A DNA stretch of 64,000 bases from DATLZU01 sp035573855 (GCA_035573855.1 DATLZU010000011.1:1-64000); one strand, 5' to 3'; shown: positions 50,251-60,336, counted from the stretch's first letter. The notes: generated from the letters alone by a model not told the origin. Numbers and translations: made by a program.

Positions 50251-51929
50251 GGTCCCCTGCCTTCGTGCCACAGCCTCGGTCCGGCTCCGGCCGACCTCGG
50301 CAGGCACACCGTAAACCGAGAACCCCTGCCTTCCCGGCTGTCGACCTTGATCCACCCGCCATGCAGATCCACGATCCGATGCACGGCCGCCAGACCGAGT
50401 CCGGAGCCTTCTTTTTTCGTCGTAAAGAAGGGCAGGAAAATCTTGTCCAGGTTGCCCTTCGGAATCCCAATGCCCGTATCCTGGAACGCGATTTCGATCA
50501 CTTCCCCGCTGCGCCCGCTTGAATCGACGCGCCGGCGACCGGTGGAAATGGTTAATTGTCCCCCGGACGGCATCGCCTCAAACGCATTCGTCGCCAGGTT
50601 CCAGAACACCTGCTTCAGCTGGTCCTGATCGACCTTGGCCGTCAGGGCGCCCTTGGCCAAGGTCGTGGAGATCGTGATGTTGACCTTGGTCCGCGCTTCA
50701 TGCGCGATGAGGTCCAACGTGTCCGACAGGATTTTGTTCACATCGCACTCCGCCAGATTGAGGGCGGGCGGCCGCGCATACAGGAGAAATTCGGTGATGA
50801 TCGTGTCCAACCGCGTCGCTTCCCGGACGGCGATGTCCATAAGCCGCCGGCTGGTCTCATCCGATGCGACGTCTTTGCGCAACATTTGCATGGCGCCAGC
50901 GAGCGCGCCCAGGGGGTTCCTGATCTCGTGGGCCATACCGGCGGACATCTCACCCAGCGTCGCGAGCCATTCCCGGCGCCGCATTTCCTCTTCCATGTCC
51001 CGAATCTCGGTCAAGTCCTTGAACACGCCAACCAGACCGGTTTGCTGTCCCTGCTCCTGAAGCGGGGACAGCGTCATGCCGAGGATCAAGCGGCGGCCGT
51101 CCGCGCGTTTGCACTCGACTTCGAATCGAGAACAGGCGAAGAGAGCCTCCGCCTCTTTCTCCGACCCGTGGTTCGGACGCCAATTGAAAATCTCCCGCCA
51201 GGGTCGGCCCTTCACCTGTTCGAGACCGTAACCGGTGGCTTCCTGAGCCGCCCGGTTGAAGGACGTGATCAATCCCGCCGCATCCGTCGTAAATACGCCG
51301 CTGCTGATGCTCTGGACGATGTTCTCGTGGAACGCCCGGAGCCTGGTCAGCCCCTGCTCCTTTTCTTTGAGGCGTAAGTCCGCCCGATTGAGTTGGTCGA
51401 CAAGCGCGCCGCTGAGGAACCCGACCACCAGGAACGCAAGCGCATAGACCCCGAACGTCTGAAGCGTCTCCGCTGCGGACAGCCGCGACGGATGCAGCCA
51501 GCCGAGCGGCTCCAGCACACCGTACAATTGCAGATTGGCGACGACGCCGAACAAGATGATGCAGAAACCCGCCGTCACCAATCCGATCCGCTGGCGCGGC
51601 ACCAGACTGGCCAGCGTCACCGAGATCACGTAGAGCACGGCAAAGGGACTTTCGACCCCGCCAGTTCGCGCGACCAGTACGGTCTCCAACACGAAATCGA
51701 CGCCGATCTGCACCCAGGCGAACATTGTCAGCGACCGGGGCGAGGACAGTCGCCGAAGAACCACAACGTACGGAATCGTGATCGCGTACGTGAACGCGAT
51801 CAGGGCGTAAAAGGTGGGAACGCGCTCGCCTTTGGCGACTTGGAAGGTCAGCGACAGTCCCAACAGAAGGGTGACGACCACCACCCGCAGGGCCATTAAC
51901 CAATGGAGTCTTGTCCGGAGTTCGTCCAT
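50235..51929 (-). CDS. pilS: Membrane sensor histidine kinase, PilS type
   Basis: The 564 aa have about six N-terminal transmembrane segments (for example LHWLMALRVVVVTLLLGLSL, and one near residue 165), a PAS domain (SGVFTTDAAGLITSFNRAAQEATG), the HisKA box GMAHEIRNPLGAL, and the ATPase with NLATNAFEAM, DTGIGIP and GSGLGLAAVHRI. It feeds PilR, encoded directly downstream. Confidence 0.93.
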   Translation of the reverse strand: MDELRTRLHWLMALRVVVVTLLLGLSLTFQVAKGERVPTFYALIAFTYAITIPYVVVLRRLSSPRSLTMFAWVQIGVDFVLETVLVARTGGVESPFAVLYVISVTLASLVPRQRIGLVTAGFCIILFGVVANLQLYGVLEPLGWLHPSRLSAAETLQTFGVYALAFLVVGFLSGALVDQLNRADLRLKEKEQGLTRLRAFHENIVQSISSGVFTTDAAGLITSFNRAAQEATGYGLEQVKGRPWREIFNWRPNHGSEKEAEALFACSRFEVECKRADGRRLILGMTLSPLQEQGQQTGLVGVFKDLTEIRDMEEEMRRREWLATLGEMSAGMAHEIRNPLGALAGAMQMLRKDVASDETSRRLMDIAVREATRLDTIITEFLLYARPPALNLAECDVNKILSDTLDLIAHEARTKVNITISTTLAKGALTAKVDQDQLKQVFWNLATNAFEAMPSGGQLTISTGRRRVDSSGRSGEVIEIAFQDTGIGIPKGNLDKIFLPFFTTKKEGSGLGLAAVHRIVDLHGGWIKVDSREGRGSRFTVCLPRSAGAGPRLWHEGRGPWKRS

Positions 51930-52180
51930 GCATCCAGCGGGCTGCCCGTCCGGAAACGTCGTGCGGCGTCACAAGAGTCGGCTCGTCAAGTTCGCAATGC
52001 TCCCGAGCGGACTCGAACGCGAGGCCCCGAAGACGCTCCGTCCGCAGAACTGAGGCAGGATCCCTTCGGAGGCCTTTGCGGTCAATCCCAGCTCCGACCG
52101 CCGATCCAATCGACTCAGAGGAGGGGGGGAAAGCGGTTCTGCTTCGGCGTCCGACGACCACCGTTCCCGCAAGCGGACGG

Positions 52181-53398
52181 TTATCCGATCGCCGACGCCA
52201 TCTGGAAGATCGGCAAATACATCGCGATTACGATGAAGCCGATCACCGTCCCCAGAAACACCATCATCATCGGCTCGAGCAGCGCGGTCAGTGACGCGAC
52301 GGCTTGATCCACTTCATCCTCGTAGAAGTCGGCGATTTTGCCGAGCATCGCATCGAGCGCGCCGGTCGACTCGCCCACTGCGATCATGTGGGTGACCATT
52401 TTGGGAAACGTTTCGCTTTTTGCGAGTGGTTCGGCGATGGTTTTCCCGCCGCTGATGCTCACCCGGGCCCCCAGAATGGCTTCTTCGATGACCTTGTTTC
52501 CGGAAGTTTTGGCGCAGATGCTGAGGCCGTCGAGCAGTGGCACACCGCTGGTGATCAACGTGCCGAGCGTCCTGGTGAATTTGGCAACGGAGGCTTTTCG
52601 GATCAGTTCGCCAAACACCGGCGTCTTCAGCAGCAACCGGTCGATGACCAGCTTCCCTTTCGGCGTTCCGTAGTATTTCTTGACCCCGTACATCGCCAGC
52701 ACCAGAGCGATCACCATATAGATGATGTAGGCCTGGACGAAATTACTCATGTCGATCACGAGCTGCGTCGGGCCTGGCAGACCCATTTTTCCACCGGACA
52801 TTTCCGCGAACATTTTGGCGAAGATGGGAATCACCCAGATCATCAGCACGGTGATGACGATAACGGCCACGCCCATGATGGCGGCTGGGTAGACCATAGC
52901 CGACTTGATCTGGCCCTTCAGCTTCATGGCCTTTTCGATGTGTTTGGCCAACCGGGTTAGGATAGTGTCCAACAGACCGCCGACCTCGCCCGCATGGATC
53001 ATGTTTACGTACAAGTCGTCGAAGATCTTGGGATGTTTCTTCAACGCATCGGAAAAGGTCGATCCGCCTTCCACATCGATCTTCACCTCCCCGATGGTCT
53101 TGGCCAGTACCTTGTTTTCCGACTGGGTCGACAGGATCTCCAGGCACTGAATCAACGGTAGGCCGGCGTTGATCATGGTGCCAAATTGGCGGGTAAACAC
53201 GACCAAATCCTTGTCGGTGATCGCGGACCCCAACGAAAGATTCAGCCCGCCTTTTTTGCCCGCCTTTTCTTCCAGGCTGGTGACGATGACGTTTTGCCTG
53301 CGCAGTTGTTCGACGGCTTCATCACGGGTTTTGGCCGTCAATTCCCCCCTGCGGATCGCGCCCGTTCTGGTTCTGCCCACATATGCGAAGGTGCTCAT
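52181..53398 (-). CDS. pilC: Type IV pilus inner-membrane platform protein
   Basis: PilC anchors the pilus assembly ATPases. The 405 aa have two GspF repeats: VVFTRQFGTMINAGLPLIQCL with VGGLLDTILTRLAKHIEKAM, and FTRTLGTLITSGVPLLDGL with VGESTGALDAMLGKIADFYEDEVDQAV, and three hydrophobic segments. The start MSTFAYVGRTRTG is typical. The 251-bp gap to pilS has no gene. Confidence 0.94.
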   Translation of the reverse strand: MSTFAYVGRTRTGAIRRGELTAKTRDEAVEQLRRQNVIVTSLEEKAGKKGGLNLSLGSAITDKDLVVFTRQFGTMINAGLPLIQCLEILSTQSENKVLAKTIGEVKIDVEGGSTFSDALKKHPKIFDDLYVNMIHAGEVGGLLDTILTRLAKHIEKAMKLKGQIKSAMVYPAAIMGVAVIVITVLMIWVIPIFAKMFAEMSGGKMGLPGPTQLVIDMSNFVQAYIIYMVIALVLAMYGVKKYYGTPKGKLVIDRLLLKTPVFGELIRKASVAKFTRTLGTLITSGVPLLDGLSICAKTSGNKVIEEAILGARVSISGGKTIAEPLAKSETFPKMVTHMIAVGESTGALDAMLGKIADFYEDEVDQAVASLTALLEPMMMVFLGTVIGFIVIAMYLPIFQMASAIG

Positions 53399-53560
53399 CT
53401 GGTGATCTCGGTCCCGCGGTTCTCTCAGTGAATCAGAAGCGCTGCACGGAGAAAAACGATGCAAAACGAAGTCTACTGGACGACCTGGGGCTTGTCAAAA
53501 AAATTGCCGGATCGTGCGGCTCGCGCGCAGCCGCACGGGGGAAGCGCTCGGAAGACTCGG

Positions 53561-54097
53561 TCAGGTACCGCTGGTGCTGACATGAATATAGCCGCGATAG
53601 AGATAATGGAAGCCCGAGGTCAGTGTCAGCCCCACCATCACGTACAGCAAGGGCTGAAGAACCCCGAGGTCTATCTGCCGCGAGGCCAAAAAGACCGCGA
53701 GAATGATATAGGCGAGCTGAAGGAGCGTTGTTCCTTTTCCCAAAATCGTGGGGGAAATATCGACCCGCGAATCGGCGAGTTGAGCCAGCACAGTGCCGGC
53801 CATCAGAATCAGGTCGCGACTGACGACCACGATAGCAATCCACGAGGGAATCAGGTGCATCACCGCCAGTGTCACGAATCCCGAGGTCAGCAACAGCTTG
53901 TCGGCCAGCGGATCCAGAAACGCGCCCAGTCTGGTGCGCTGGTTGGCAACCCTGGCGATGGTACCGTCGAGCCCGTCCGTCACACCAGCCAATAGTAGGA
54001 TCACGAGGGCCTGGTCGTACCGTTCGTAGATCAGGAACCCAACGTACACGGGAATCAAGAGAATGCGCAGAATCGTCAAACTGTTGGGAATGTTCAT
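53561..54097 (-). CDS. pgsA: CDP-diacylglycerol-glycerol-3-phosphate 3-phosphatidyltransferase
   Basis: PgsA makes phosphatidylglycerol phosphate in the membrane. The 178 aa begin MNIPNSLTILRILLIPVYVG and carry the CDP-alcohol phosphotransferase motif DGLDGTIARVANQRTRLGAF continuing LDPLADK. Hydrophobic segments fill the rest. Other CDP-alcohol transferases share the motif, but the length and start fit PgsA. Confidence 0.9.
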   Translation of the reverse strand: MNIPNSLTILRILLIPVYVGFLIYERYDQALVILLLAGVTDGLDGTIARVANQRTRLGAFLDPLADKLLLTSGFVTLAVMHLIPSWIAIVVVSRDLILMAGTVLAQLADSRVDISPTILGKGTTLLQLAYIILAVFLASRQIDLGVLQPLLYVMVGLTLTSGFHYLYRGYIHVSTSGT

Positions 54098-54192
54098 GGC
54101 GTCGCGTGAGGCCCGCTGGCGGCGCGTCAAACTCTCCGTCCGTCGAGAAGCCGGGTCATCTTAGGGATGGGGCCGGAATCTTGTCAACGCGG

Positions 54193-54221
54193 TTGCAGTC
54201 GGCGGGACAGGCCCCTATAAT
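54193..54221 (+). promoter_or_regulatory. Sigma-70-type promoter for the gene at 54254
   Basis: TTGCAG (54193-54198) and TATAAT (54216-54221) are spaced by 17 bases. The -10 is perfect. The leader would be about 25 nt and contains GGAGGT before the ATG. Confidence 0.7.
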
Positions 54222-54253
54222 CCCGTCGGATCGCGCAGACGGAGGTCATTACG

Positions 54254-54571
54254 ATGAGCACCCTCCCGCTGATATTCAAGAAAGAAGGCTTGGTCGAACG
54301 TCATCAGATCGAAGGGGTCGACCCGAGCGACCGGTACTTTAACCGTTCGATCCTGGTCCATCGGACCGCCAACGGGTATTTCGCGAAAGTCATGTACGAG
54401 GCGCTCACCGTTGAGGGGCAGACGCATCCTTCGATCGCCGCAGCGGTGAAAGACGTGGTGGACAGGCTGAGGACGTTGGGGTTCCGGCGGATGAGGACCA
54501 GACCGAACTTCAAAGGCCGCCACTACTTGGCCGAAAAGGAAACGTGGATCGACTATCCAGACGAGGCCTAG
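54254..54571 (+). CDS. Conserved small protein, hypothetical
   Basis: The 105 aa (for example EGVDPSDRYFNRSILVHRTA, HPSIAAAVKDVVDRLRTLGF) are a compact alpha/beta protein without a recognised motif. A strong promoter and GGAGGT 7 bases before the ATG support expression. It converges with the hydrolase gene at 54607. Confidence 0.75.
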   Translation: MSTLPLIFKKEGLVERHQIEGVDPSDRYFNRSILVHRTANGYFAKVMYEALTVEGQTHPSIAAAVKDVVDRLRTLGFRRMRTRPNFKGRHYLAEKETWIDYPDEA

Positions 54572-54606
54572 GCTGGAGCAAGCAGCGAACAGCGAATAGC
54601 TGTCAG

Positions 54607-55749
54607 CTACTGGCTCCTCGCTACGAGCTCCTGAAAGATGAGATCATGAATGAAGGGACGGAAGCGCTGAATCTGATTGTTTCGGCGGGTCGGGTGGACG
54701 CGGTTCGACAGTAATACCACTTCCAGCTCCCGGATCGGATCGACCCAGAGTGACGTGCCTGTGTATCCAAGATGCCCGAACGACCGCGGCGAGAATTGGC
54801 TCCCCGCCGACGATAGCGCCGAAGGCGTATCCCATCCCAGCGCCCAAGTGGATTGCGGGACGCGATTCTGCCGGGTCACGAATCGGCGTGCGAATTCCGG
54901 CTTGAACGGACCCGGCCGTCCGTGATAGGCGTCCAGCCACGCTCCGGACACTGCTAACACCGCCTCCGCCGTCCCGAACAGCCCCGCGTGCCCGGCCGCG
55001 CCGCCCAACGCTGAGGCGTTCTCATCGTGCACCTCCCCGCACAGAATCCGCCCTCTCCATGCATCGCGTTCGGTCGCGGCGACCGCATCCCGGTCGGACA
55101 CTAATCGACCGCCCACGGTCATCCCGTCCGCAGTGGGCGTCGCAAACCCTAACGGGTCGGCGCCAAGCGGCTCGAAGAGGTGTTCCCGACAAAAGGCCGG
55201 GAACGACTGCCCGCTCACGCGTTCCACAATGAAACCGAGCAACATGAATCCCAAGTCGCTGTAGACACTGCGCTCTCCGATGTTGTGCAACAAGGTTTCC
55301 TCGCGGATATAGCCCATGACCGCCCGCCCGGCGGCCTCACTGCCCCAAAAGCCCGGGGTGAGGCGATCCTGTTCCGCTATCCGTTCGTAATAGGGCCTCC
55401 ACGCCGGCAACCCGGAACTGTGCGTGAGGAGATGAAAGACCGTCGCGCTCCCGATTGGGCGATCCTTCAGCTCAGGAAGCAGCTCGTCGAGCCGATGATC
55501 GAGCGTCAGCCGGCCTTGCTGGACCAACCAAAGGACGGAGGTGGTCGTCGCGAGCGGTTTGGTCAAGGAGGCAAGATCGTAGATCGTCCGGACCTGCGCC
55601 GGCGCCCCCGGCGGTTCCGATGAAACGCGGCCGACGGCCCGGTGGTAGACGAGTCGCTTCCGCACGCGCACCGCCAGCACCGCCCCGGGAAACACACCCT
55701 CCTGCACGGCGGTTTCGAGCGCACGGTCCACCGAGTCGGTTCCGCTCAT
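54607..55749 (-). CDS. Serine hydrolase, beta-lactamase class C fold
   Basis: The 380 aa have the S-x2-K motif ASLTKPLATTTS (nucleophile Ser), the Tyr motif YSDLGFMLLGFIVERVSG, and the third motif FGHLGYTGTS (H-x-G). No signal peptide is seen, so the enzyme may act in the cytoplasm. Family members include esterases, D-amino-peptidases and beta-lactamases; the substrate is unknown. It may join peptidoglycan turnover, but that is inference. Confidence 0.9.
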   Translation of the reverse strand: MSGTDSVDRALETAVQEGVFPGAVLAVRVRKRLVYHRAVGRVSSEPPGAPAQVRTIYDLASLTKPLATTTSVLWLVQQGRLTLDHRLDELLPELKDRPIGSATVFHLLTHSSGLPAWRPYYERIAEQDRLTPGFWGSEAAGRAVMGYIREETLLHNIGERSVYSDLGFMLLGFIVERVSGQSFPAFCREHLFEPLGADPLGFATPTADGMTVGGRLVSDRDAVAATERDAWRGRILCGEVHDENASALGGAAGHAGLFGTAEAVLAVSGAWLDAYHGRPGPFKPEFARRFVTRQNRVPQSTWALGWDTPSALSSAGSQFSPRSFGHLGYTGTSLWVDPIRELEVVLLSNRVHPTRRNNQIQRFRPFIHDLIFQELVARSQ

Positions 55750-55879
55750 GCATTCCTCTTACGATGGTCGTGAAATTTCGCGGGACAAAATCGTTATGCC
55801 GATACGGCTCTGGAGGATACGCGCGGCGGCACGAGACCGGATGGCGGGGTGATGAGCTGTCCGGACGGCGACGGTCTCT

Positions 55880-56386
55880 TCAGTGATTGGAATCGCCGGC
55901 AAGTTTGTCATCCGGAGCAGCCTGGTCGGGGTGGTACGTCTCTCCCTCCTCGATCTCCAACATCCGTTCGAACGTGCGGATCGTGGCGCGCAGCCGTTCG
56001 ATCATCAACAGCCGCTGCTTCCGTAGTTCGGTGAGGTCGCGTTGCGTAACAACCAACTCCCCCCTGGCCTGCCGGAGCATTTCTGCGGCTTTCAACTCGG
56101 CTTCCTTGACCACCAACTCCGCGTCCCGCTGCGCCGAGCGCTTCATCTCATCGGCCAATGACTGTGCGGACACCAGCGCATGCGACAGCGTCGCCTCCGT
56201 TTTTTTCATCTCGGCCAGTTGCTGTTCGACGAAGGCGAGTTTTTCCCGCAGCACCGCGTTGTCCCGGTTGAGCGCTTCGACGGTCTGTGCGAGGTCCTCC
56301 AGAAATCGGTTGACTTCCTGACGGTCGTAGCCCCGGAACGCAGTTCGGAAGACCATTTGCTGGATATCGAGCGGTGTGATCTTCAT
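55880..56386 (-). CDS. divIVA: DivIVA-family protein
   Basis: DivIVA proteins sense membrane curvature and organise division or poles. The 168 aa begin MKITPLDIQQMVFRTAFRGY, the DivIVA N-terminal domain, then coiled coil (VEALNRDNAVLREKLAFVEQ, AQSLADEMKRSAQRDAELVV). I chose the ATG at 56386, with GGGAG upstream. It follows yggT, the same order as in Gram-positive ylm clusters. Confidence 0.93.
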   Translation of the reverse strand: MKITPLDIQQMVFRTAFRGYDRQEVNRFLEDLAQTVEALNRDNAVLREKLAFVEQQLAEMKKTEATLSHALVSAQSLADEMKRSAQRDAELVVKEAELKAAEMLRQARGELVVTQRDLTELRKQRLLMIERLRATIRTFERMLEIEEGETYHPDQAAPDDKLAGDSNH

Positions 56387-56405
56387 GGATTTCTCCCGCG
56401 CGGAA

Positions 56406-56708
56406 TTATTCGATGTGCATACGCGTCGCCATTTCAAACAACGACCGTACGAGCGCATACTGCAGGAAGACAATGATCAGGATCGCCACCACCGGCGAGA
56501 GATCGATGCCCATTCGCCATCCAAGCCACCGACGGATTGGACCGAGCACGGGCTCCGTGGCGCGCTCCAGAAATTGGACGATCGGATTCCAGGGATCGGG
56601 ATTCACCCAAGAGATCAGCGCGCGCGCAATAATGACATACATGTAGAGGGTCAGGATCCAATCCGCCACATGGGCGATCCCTTCCAGCACGTTCGCCGCC
56701 ACAAACAT
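56406..56708 (-). CDS. yggT: YggT-family membrane protein
   Basis: The 100-aa protein has two transmembrane helices (DWILTLYMYVIIARALISWV, then DLSPVVAILIIVFLQYALV) with the family segment WVNPDPWNPIVQFLERATEPVLGPIRR between them. Members are linked to cell division or osmotic uptake. Its ATG shares one base with the proC stop (TGATG). Confidence 0.93.
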   Translation of the reverse strand: MFVAANVLEGIAHVADWILTLYMYVIIARALISWVNPDPWNPIVQFLERATEPVLGPIRRWLGWRMGIDLSPVVAILIIVFLQYALVRSLFEMATRMHIE

Positions 56709-57526
56709 CAGCGTCCCAATTCCCCCGACCGCCGCGCGGCCGCCTCCACTGCCGCGATCAAACAGGCCCGCGCGCCGCCGCGTTCCAACCGATGCAGCCC
56801 GGCGATGGTCGTTCCTCCGGGAGAAGCCACCCGGTCTTTGAGCGTGCCCGGATGTTCGCCGGTTTCGAGCACCATGCGCGCCGCGCCCAACAGCGTCTGG
56901 GCGGCCAGCAGTTCTGCCACGGCGCGCGGCAGCCCCATCTTGACACCGCCGTCCGCCAGGGCTTCGATCGCGACAAACGCATAGGCCGGTCCGCTGCCGC
57001 TTAGGCCCGTCACCGCATCCATCACCCGTTCCTCCACCGTCACCACCCGCCCCACGGCCTCAAACAGCGCGCGTGCAAGCCGGCCGTCTTCTTCTTCGAT
57101 TCCGGCACCCCAGCACAGCGCCGTCATGCCTTCACGAACCAAGGCCGGCGCATTGGGCATCGCGCGGATGATTCTCGTCTGCCGCGGCACCCGGTCAGCA
57201 ATCCAACGGACGGAGACACCGGCCGCAATCGAGACGACCAGACGGCCGGCCAAGACAGGAGCGATCTCCTCCAGCACGTCGGCCAGAACCTGGGGCTTCA
57301 CGGCCAAAACGACCACCTCGCCCCATTGAGCCGCATCCCGATTGATCGAGCCGACCTGCACGCCGAAGCGCCGCTTCATGTGGTCGAGGCGGACGGCGTT
57401 GAGGTCGGTCGTCCACACGTGACCGGGGTCGCAAGCCCGCGCGGCGAGCATGCCCTCGATCAGCGCCTCGGCCATTTGGCCGGCACCGATGAACGCAATG
57501 CGCTTCCCGCCTCCGAGACTAGACAC
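56708..57526 (-). CDS. proC: Pyrroline-5-carboxylate reductase
   Basis: ProC makes proline. The 272 aa have the NADPH fold RIAFIGAGQMAEALIEGML, VVLAVKPQVLADVLEEIAP, and the C-terminal GSGPAYAFVAIEALADGGVKMG and SPGGTTIAGLHRLERGG. I chose the GTG at 57526, which overlaps the yggS stop by 8 nt; the longer frame reads through yggS. It lies between yggS and yggT, as in many genomes. Confidence 0.95.
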   Translation of the reverse strand: MSSLGGGKRIAFIGAGQMAEALIEGMLAARACDPGHVWTTDLNAVRLDHMKRRFGVQVGSINRDAAQWGEVVVLAVKPQVLADVLEEIAPVLAGRLVVSIAAGVSVRWIADRVPRQTRIIRAMPNAPALVREGMTALCWGAGIEEEDGRLARALFEAVGRVVTVEERVMDAVTGLSGSGPAYAFVAIEALADGGVKMGLPRAVAELLAAQTLLGAARMVLETGEHPGTLKDRVASPGGTTIAGLHRLERGGARACLIAAVEAAARRSGELGR

Positions 57527-58232
57527 GGCGCGCCCCGAAAATCGCGGTGCCGATTCGCACCATCGTCGCCCCTTCTTCAACCGCAATCTCGTAATCGTGC
57601 GACATACCCATCGAGAGTTCGTCCATGCGGATCCGCTCCTGCCCGGAACGCGCGAGCGACTCGGCTAGCTCTCGGAGCCGCCGGAAATACGGGCGCGCGT
57701 CTTCGGGATCGGTTACCAACGGTGGAATCGTCATCAGCCCCCTGATAAGCAGGTGCGGCATGGCGTTCAGCTCTGGGAGAATTTCTCCCACGGACTCCGG
57801 AGCGAACCCCCCTTTGCTGTCCTCTCCGCCGATATTAATCTCCAGTAAGACTGGCTGGATGATCCCGGCCTGGGCCGCCCGGCGGTTGAGCTCCACAGCT
57901 AGCTCGACACTATCCACCGAATGGATAAGCTCGAACAATCCGACGACCGCCTTGGCTTTGCGTCGCTGCAACCGGCCGATGAAGTGCCAGTGCGCTTGCC
58001 CAAGACCGATCTGCTTGATTTTTTCCCGCGCCTCCTGCAGCCGATTCTCGCCGAATTCGGTCAAGCCCGCGGCCATCGCTTCGCGCAAACGGGGTACGGA
58101 CACCGTTTTGGTCGCTCCGATCAACCGAATGCGGTCGGATTGACGCCCGACGCGCTCCGCGGCACGGCGAATGTGCTCGAGGACAGTTCGGATGTTTCGG
58201 GCAATCGCATCGGAATCAGACGCCTGAATCAA
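57519..58232 (-). CDS. yggS: PLP homeostasis protein
   Basis: YggS/PROSC binds pyridoxal phosphate on a Lys and balances its level. The 237 aa show RLIGATKTVSVPRLREAMAAG with the PLP Lys, FGENRLQEAREKI, HWHFIGRLQRRKAKAV and the C-terminal LSMGMSHDYEIAVEEGATMVRIG. It overlaps proC by 8 nt. Confidence 0.95.
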   Translation of the reverse strand: MIQASDSDAIARNIRTVLEHIRRAAERVGRQSDRIRLIGATKTVSVPRLREAMAAGLTEFGENRLQEAREKIKQIGLGQAHWHFIGRLQRRKAKAVVGLFELIHSVDSVELAVELNRRAAQAGIIQPVLLEINIGGEDSKGGFAPESVGEILPELNAMPHLLIRGLMTIPPLVTDPEDARPYFRRLRELAESLARSGQERIRMDELSMGMSHDYEIAVEEGATMVRIGTAIFGARRV

Positions 58233-58349
58233 CGGAATCGACCATCATCAGGTACGCGCATCCACCGGACCGCCAACCGACCTTGGCATGATCCCAAACT
58301 TATGCATATAGTACCGGAAACCGGCGGCGCTTGTCAGGACTTTACGGTT

Positions 58350-59060
58350 TCACGCCCGCGCCTGCCGGCGCAAGAGGACGATCCCACTGACCATCGTGCC
58401 GTTCACGACCCCCTCGCGACGATACGAAAAGAAGAGGTCGGGATGGCAAATCGTGCAGACGTTCACGCTGTGGATCCTCCCTTCTTCGACTCCGACTGAT
58501 CGGGCCTGTTGTCGCACCAACTCCCGGAGGTCCAACATCGCCTTGTCTCTCCCGCATTCGAGCACCACGGAGCGCCATCCGCGAAAGCTCGCCCTCAGCC
58601 GGGCCAGAACCGGCTCGTCCACTTCATAGCAGCAGGGTCCGGCCGCCGGTCCGATGCCCACGCGAACCGAAGAGGGCTCGGACCCGAACCGCCGTTTCAT
58701 CGCCTCCAACGTCTTGAGAACGATGCCCGCCACGGCGCCGCGCCAGCCTGCGTGGACGGCCGCCACCACGCCGCGTTGGGGATCATGCAGCAACACCGGC
58801 ACGCAGTCGGCCGTGCGGACCGTCACAAGCACGCCCGGTTGATCGGTGATCAGGGCATCCCAGGCGCCGTCGAACGTCTCGTCGGTCCGTAGGGGTCGGT
58901 CCACAATCAATGCGTCGGTCCCGTGCACCTGTTTCACCGCCACCACCGTCACGCCGGCATCCGTTTCAAGCCGGTCCGGCTGGTTGCGCGTGCCGAAAAA
59001 GTGCCGCACGCCGTCGCGCACCGTGGCAAAGGCTGGCAAGGTAATCACGACATCCTTCAT
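58350..59060 (-). CDS. pgeF: Laccase-domain purine nucleoside phosphorylase
   Basis: YfiH/YlmD-type proteins cleave purine nucleosides and peptidoglycan-linked substrates. The 236 aa carry the metal and active-site motifs TADCVPVLLHDP, AVHAGWRGAVAGIV and GIGPAAGPCCYEV. I chose the ATG at 59060, which gives a normal length; the longer frame crosses into the region after ftsZ. In this cluster the protein is linked to division. Confidence 0.92.
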   Translation of the reverse strand: MKDVVITLPAFATVRDGVRHFFGTRNQPDRLETDAGVTVVAVKQVHGTDALIVDRPLRTDETFDGAWDALITDQPGVLVTVRTADCVPVLLHDPQRGVVAAVHAGWRGAVAGIVLKTLEAMKRRFGSEPSSVRVGIGPAAGPCCYEVDEPVLARLRASFRGWRSVVLECGRDKAMLDLRELVRQQARSVGVEEGRIHSVNVCTICHPDLFFSYRREGVVNGTMVSGIVLLRRQARA

Positions 59061-59139
59061 TATTTGCAAATGGACGCGTTGGCCCCTCGTCATTCGACAC
59101 ACACTGCACATTGACGAGTGACCCACGCGGGTTGACGAA

Positions 59140-60336
59140 TCAGTCCGCCTGCTTGCGCAGAAACGTCGGCACGTCCCATTCATCGTCGGCCATCAGACTG
59201 AGCCGCTCCTGCGCCTCCCGCTGCTCGCTCAGTTTCCGCAAGAACGCCGGTCGGTCCAGGTCCCGATGCGGCAGGTCTGGTCCGCCCGCATGAACGCCCG
59301 CCAATACCTGTTGGGCGGTTCGAGGACTTCTCGCCGCCATCCGCTCGGCGGCCGCAACGGCAGGCTTAGCTTGCGGCTCGTCACGATCGAACCCTGTGGC
59401 GATGACGGTCACGACCAGGTCGTCGCCCAAATCCGGATTGATCACCTGGCCGACGATGATATTGGCTTCCGCATCGGCGGCCTCCTTGATGATCGACGCG
59501 ACTTCATCCACCTCGTGCAATGACATGTTCGGCCCGCCCGTGATATTGAGGAGGACCCCCCGCGCCCCCTCGACGCCACCGTCTTCGAGCAGCGGACTGG
59601 AGATCGCTTTCTGCGCGGCTTCCATCGCCCGGTTGGCGCCGCGCGACACACCCATGCCCATGACTGCCCGGCCGGTGTGGCTCATCACCGTGCGCACGTC
59701 GGCGAAATCCACATTGACATGGCCGGTCGTGGTGATGACGTCAGCGATGCCCTGAATCGCCTGCCGCAGCACGTCGTCCGCGACCTTGAACGCGTCCAGC
59801 AACGGCGTGGACTTGTCCACGATGCTCAACAGGCGCTGGTTCGGAATCACCAGCAGCGTATCAACATGCCGACGCAGATCGCGCAGCCCCTCCTCGGCAT
59901 AGGCCATCCGCCGATGTCCTTCGTATTGGAACGGCTTGGTCACCACGGCGACCGTCAGGATTCCCAGCTCGCGGGCGATGCCCGCCACGATCGGCGCCGC
60001 CCCCGTGCCGGTCCCGCCTCCCATGCCGGCGGTCACAAAGACCATGTCCGCCCCTTCCAGCGCTTCCCGAATTTGGTTCTGGCTTTCCAAGGCCGATTCC
60101 TTGCCGATTTCAGGCTTGGCGCCGGCGCCCAAGCCCCTGGTCCGTTCCGGTCCAAGCTGAATCTTGAAGGGGGCATGGGCGCGTTCGAGCGCCTGCACAT
60201 CCGTGTTGGCGGCGATGAATTCGACCCGGCTTAATCCGGCCCCGATCATCGTATTGACCGCGTTGCAGCCGGCCCCGCCTACGCCGATGACCTTGATCCT
60301 GACCGGCGTCAGCATATCCTCCTGAAATGCAAACAT
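59140..60336 (-). CDS. ftsZ: Cell division protein FtsZ
   Basis: FtsZ forms the division ring with GTP. The 398 aa have VIGVGGAGCNAVNTMI, the GTP loop GGGTGTGAAP and the synergy-loop region NVDFADVRTVMSH. The C-terminal peptide that binds FtsA is DEWDVPTFLRKQ, after a variable linker. It is 51 nt after ftsA. Confidence 0.97.
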   Translation of the reverse strand: MFAFQEDMLTPVRIKVIGVGGAGCNAVNTMIGAGLSRVEFIAANTDVQALERAHAPFKIQLGPERTRGLGAGAKPEIGKESALESQNQIREALEGADMVFVTAGMGGGTGTGAAPIVAGIARELGILTVAVVTKPFQYEGHRRMAYAEEGLRDLRRHVDTLLVIPNQRLLSIVDKSTPLLDAFKVADDVLRQAIQGIADVITTTGHVNVDFADVRTVMSHTGRAVMGMGVSRGANRAMEAAQKAISSPLLEDGGVEGARGVLLNITGGPNMSLHEVDEVASIIKEAADAEANIIVGQVINPDLGDDLVVTVIATGFDRDEPQAKPAVAAAERMAARSPRTAQQVLAGVHAGGPDLPHRDLDRPAFLRKLSEQREAQERLSLMADDEWDVPTFLRKQAD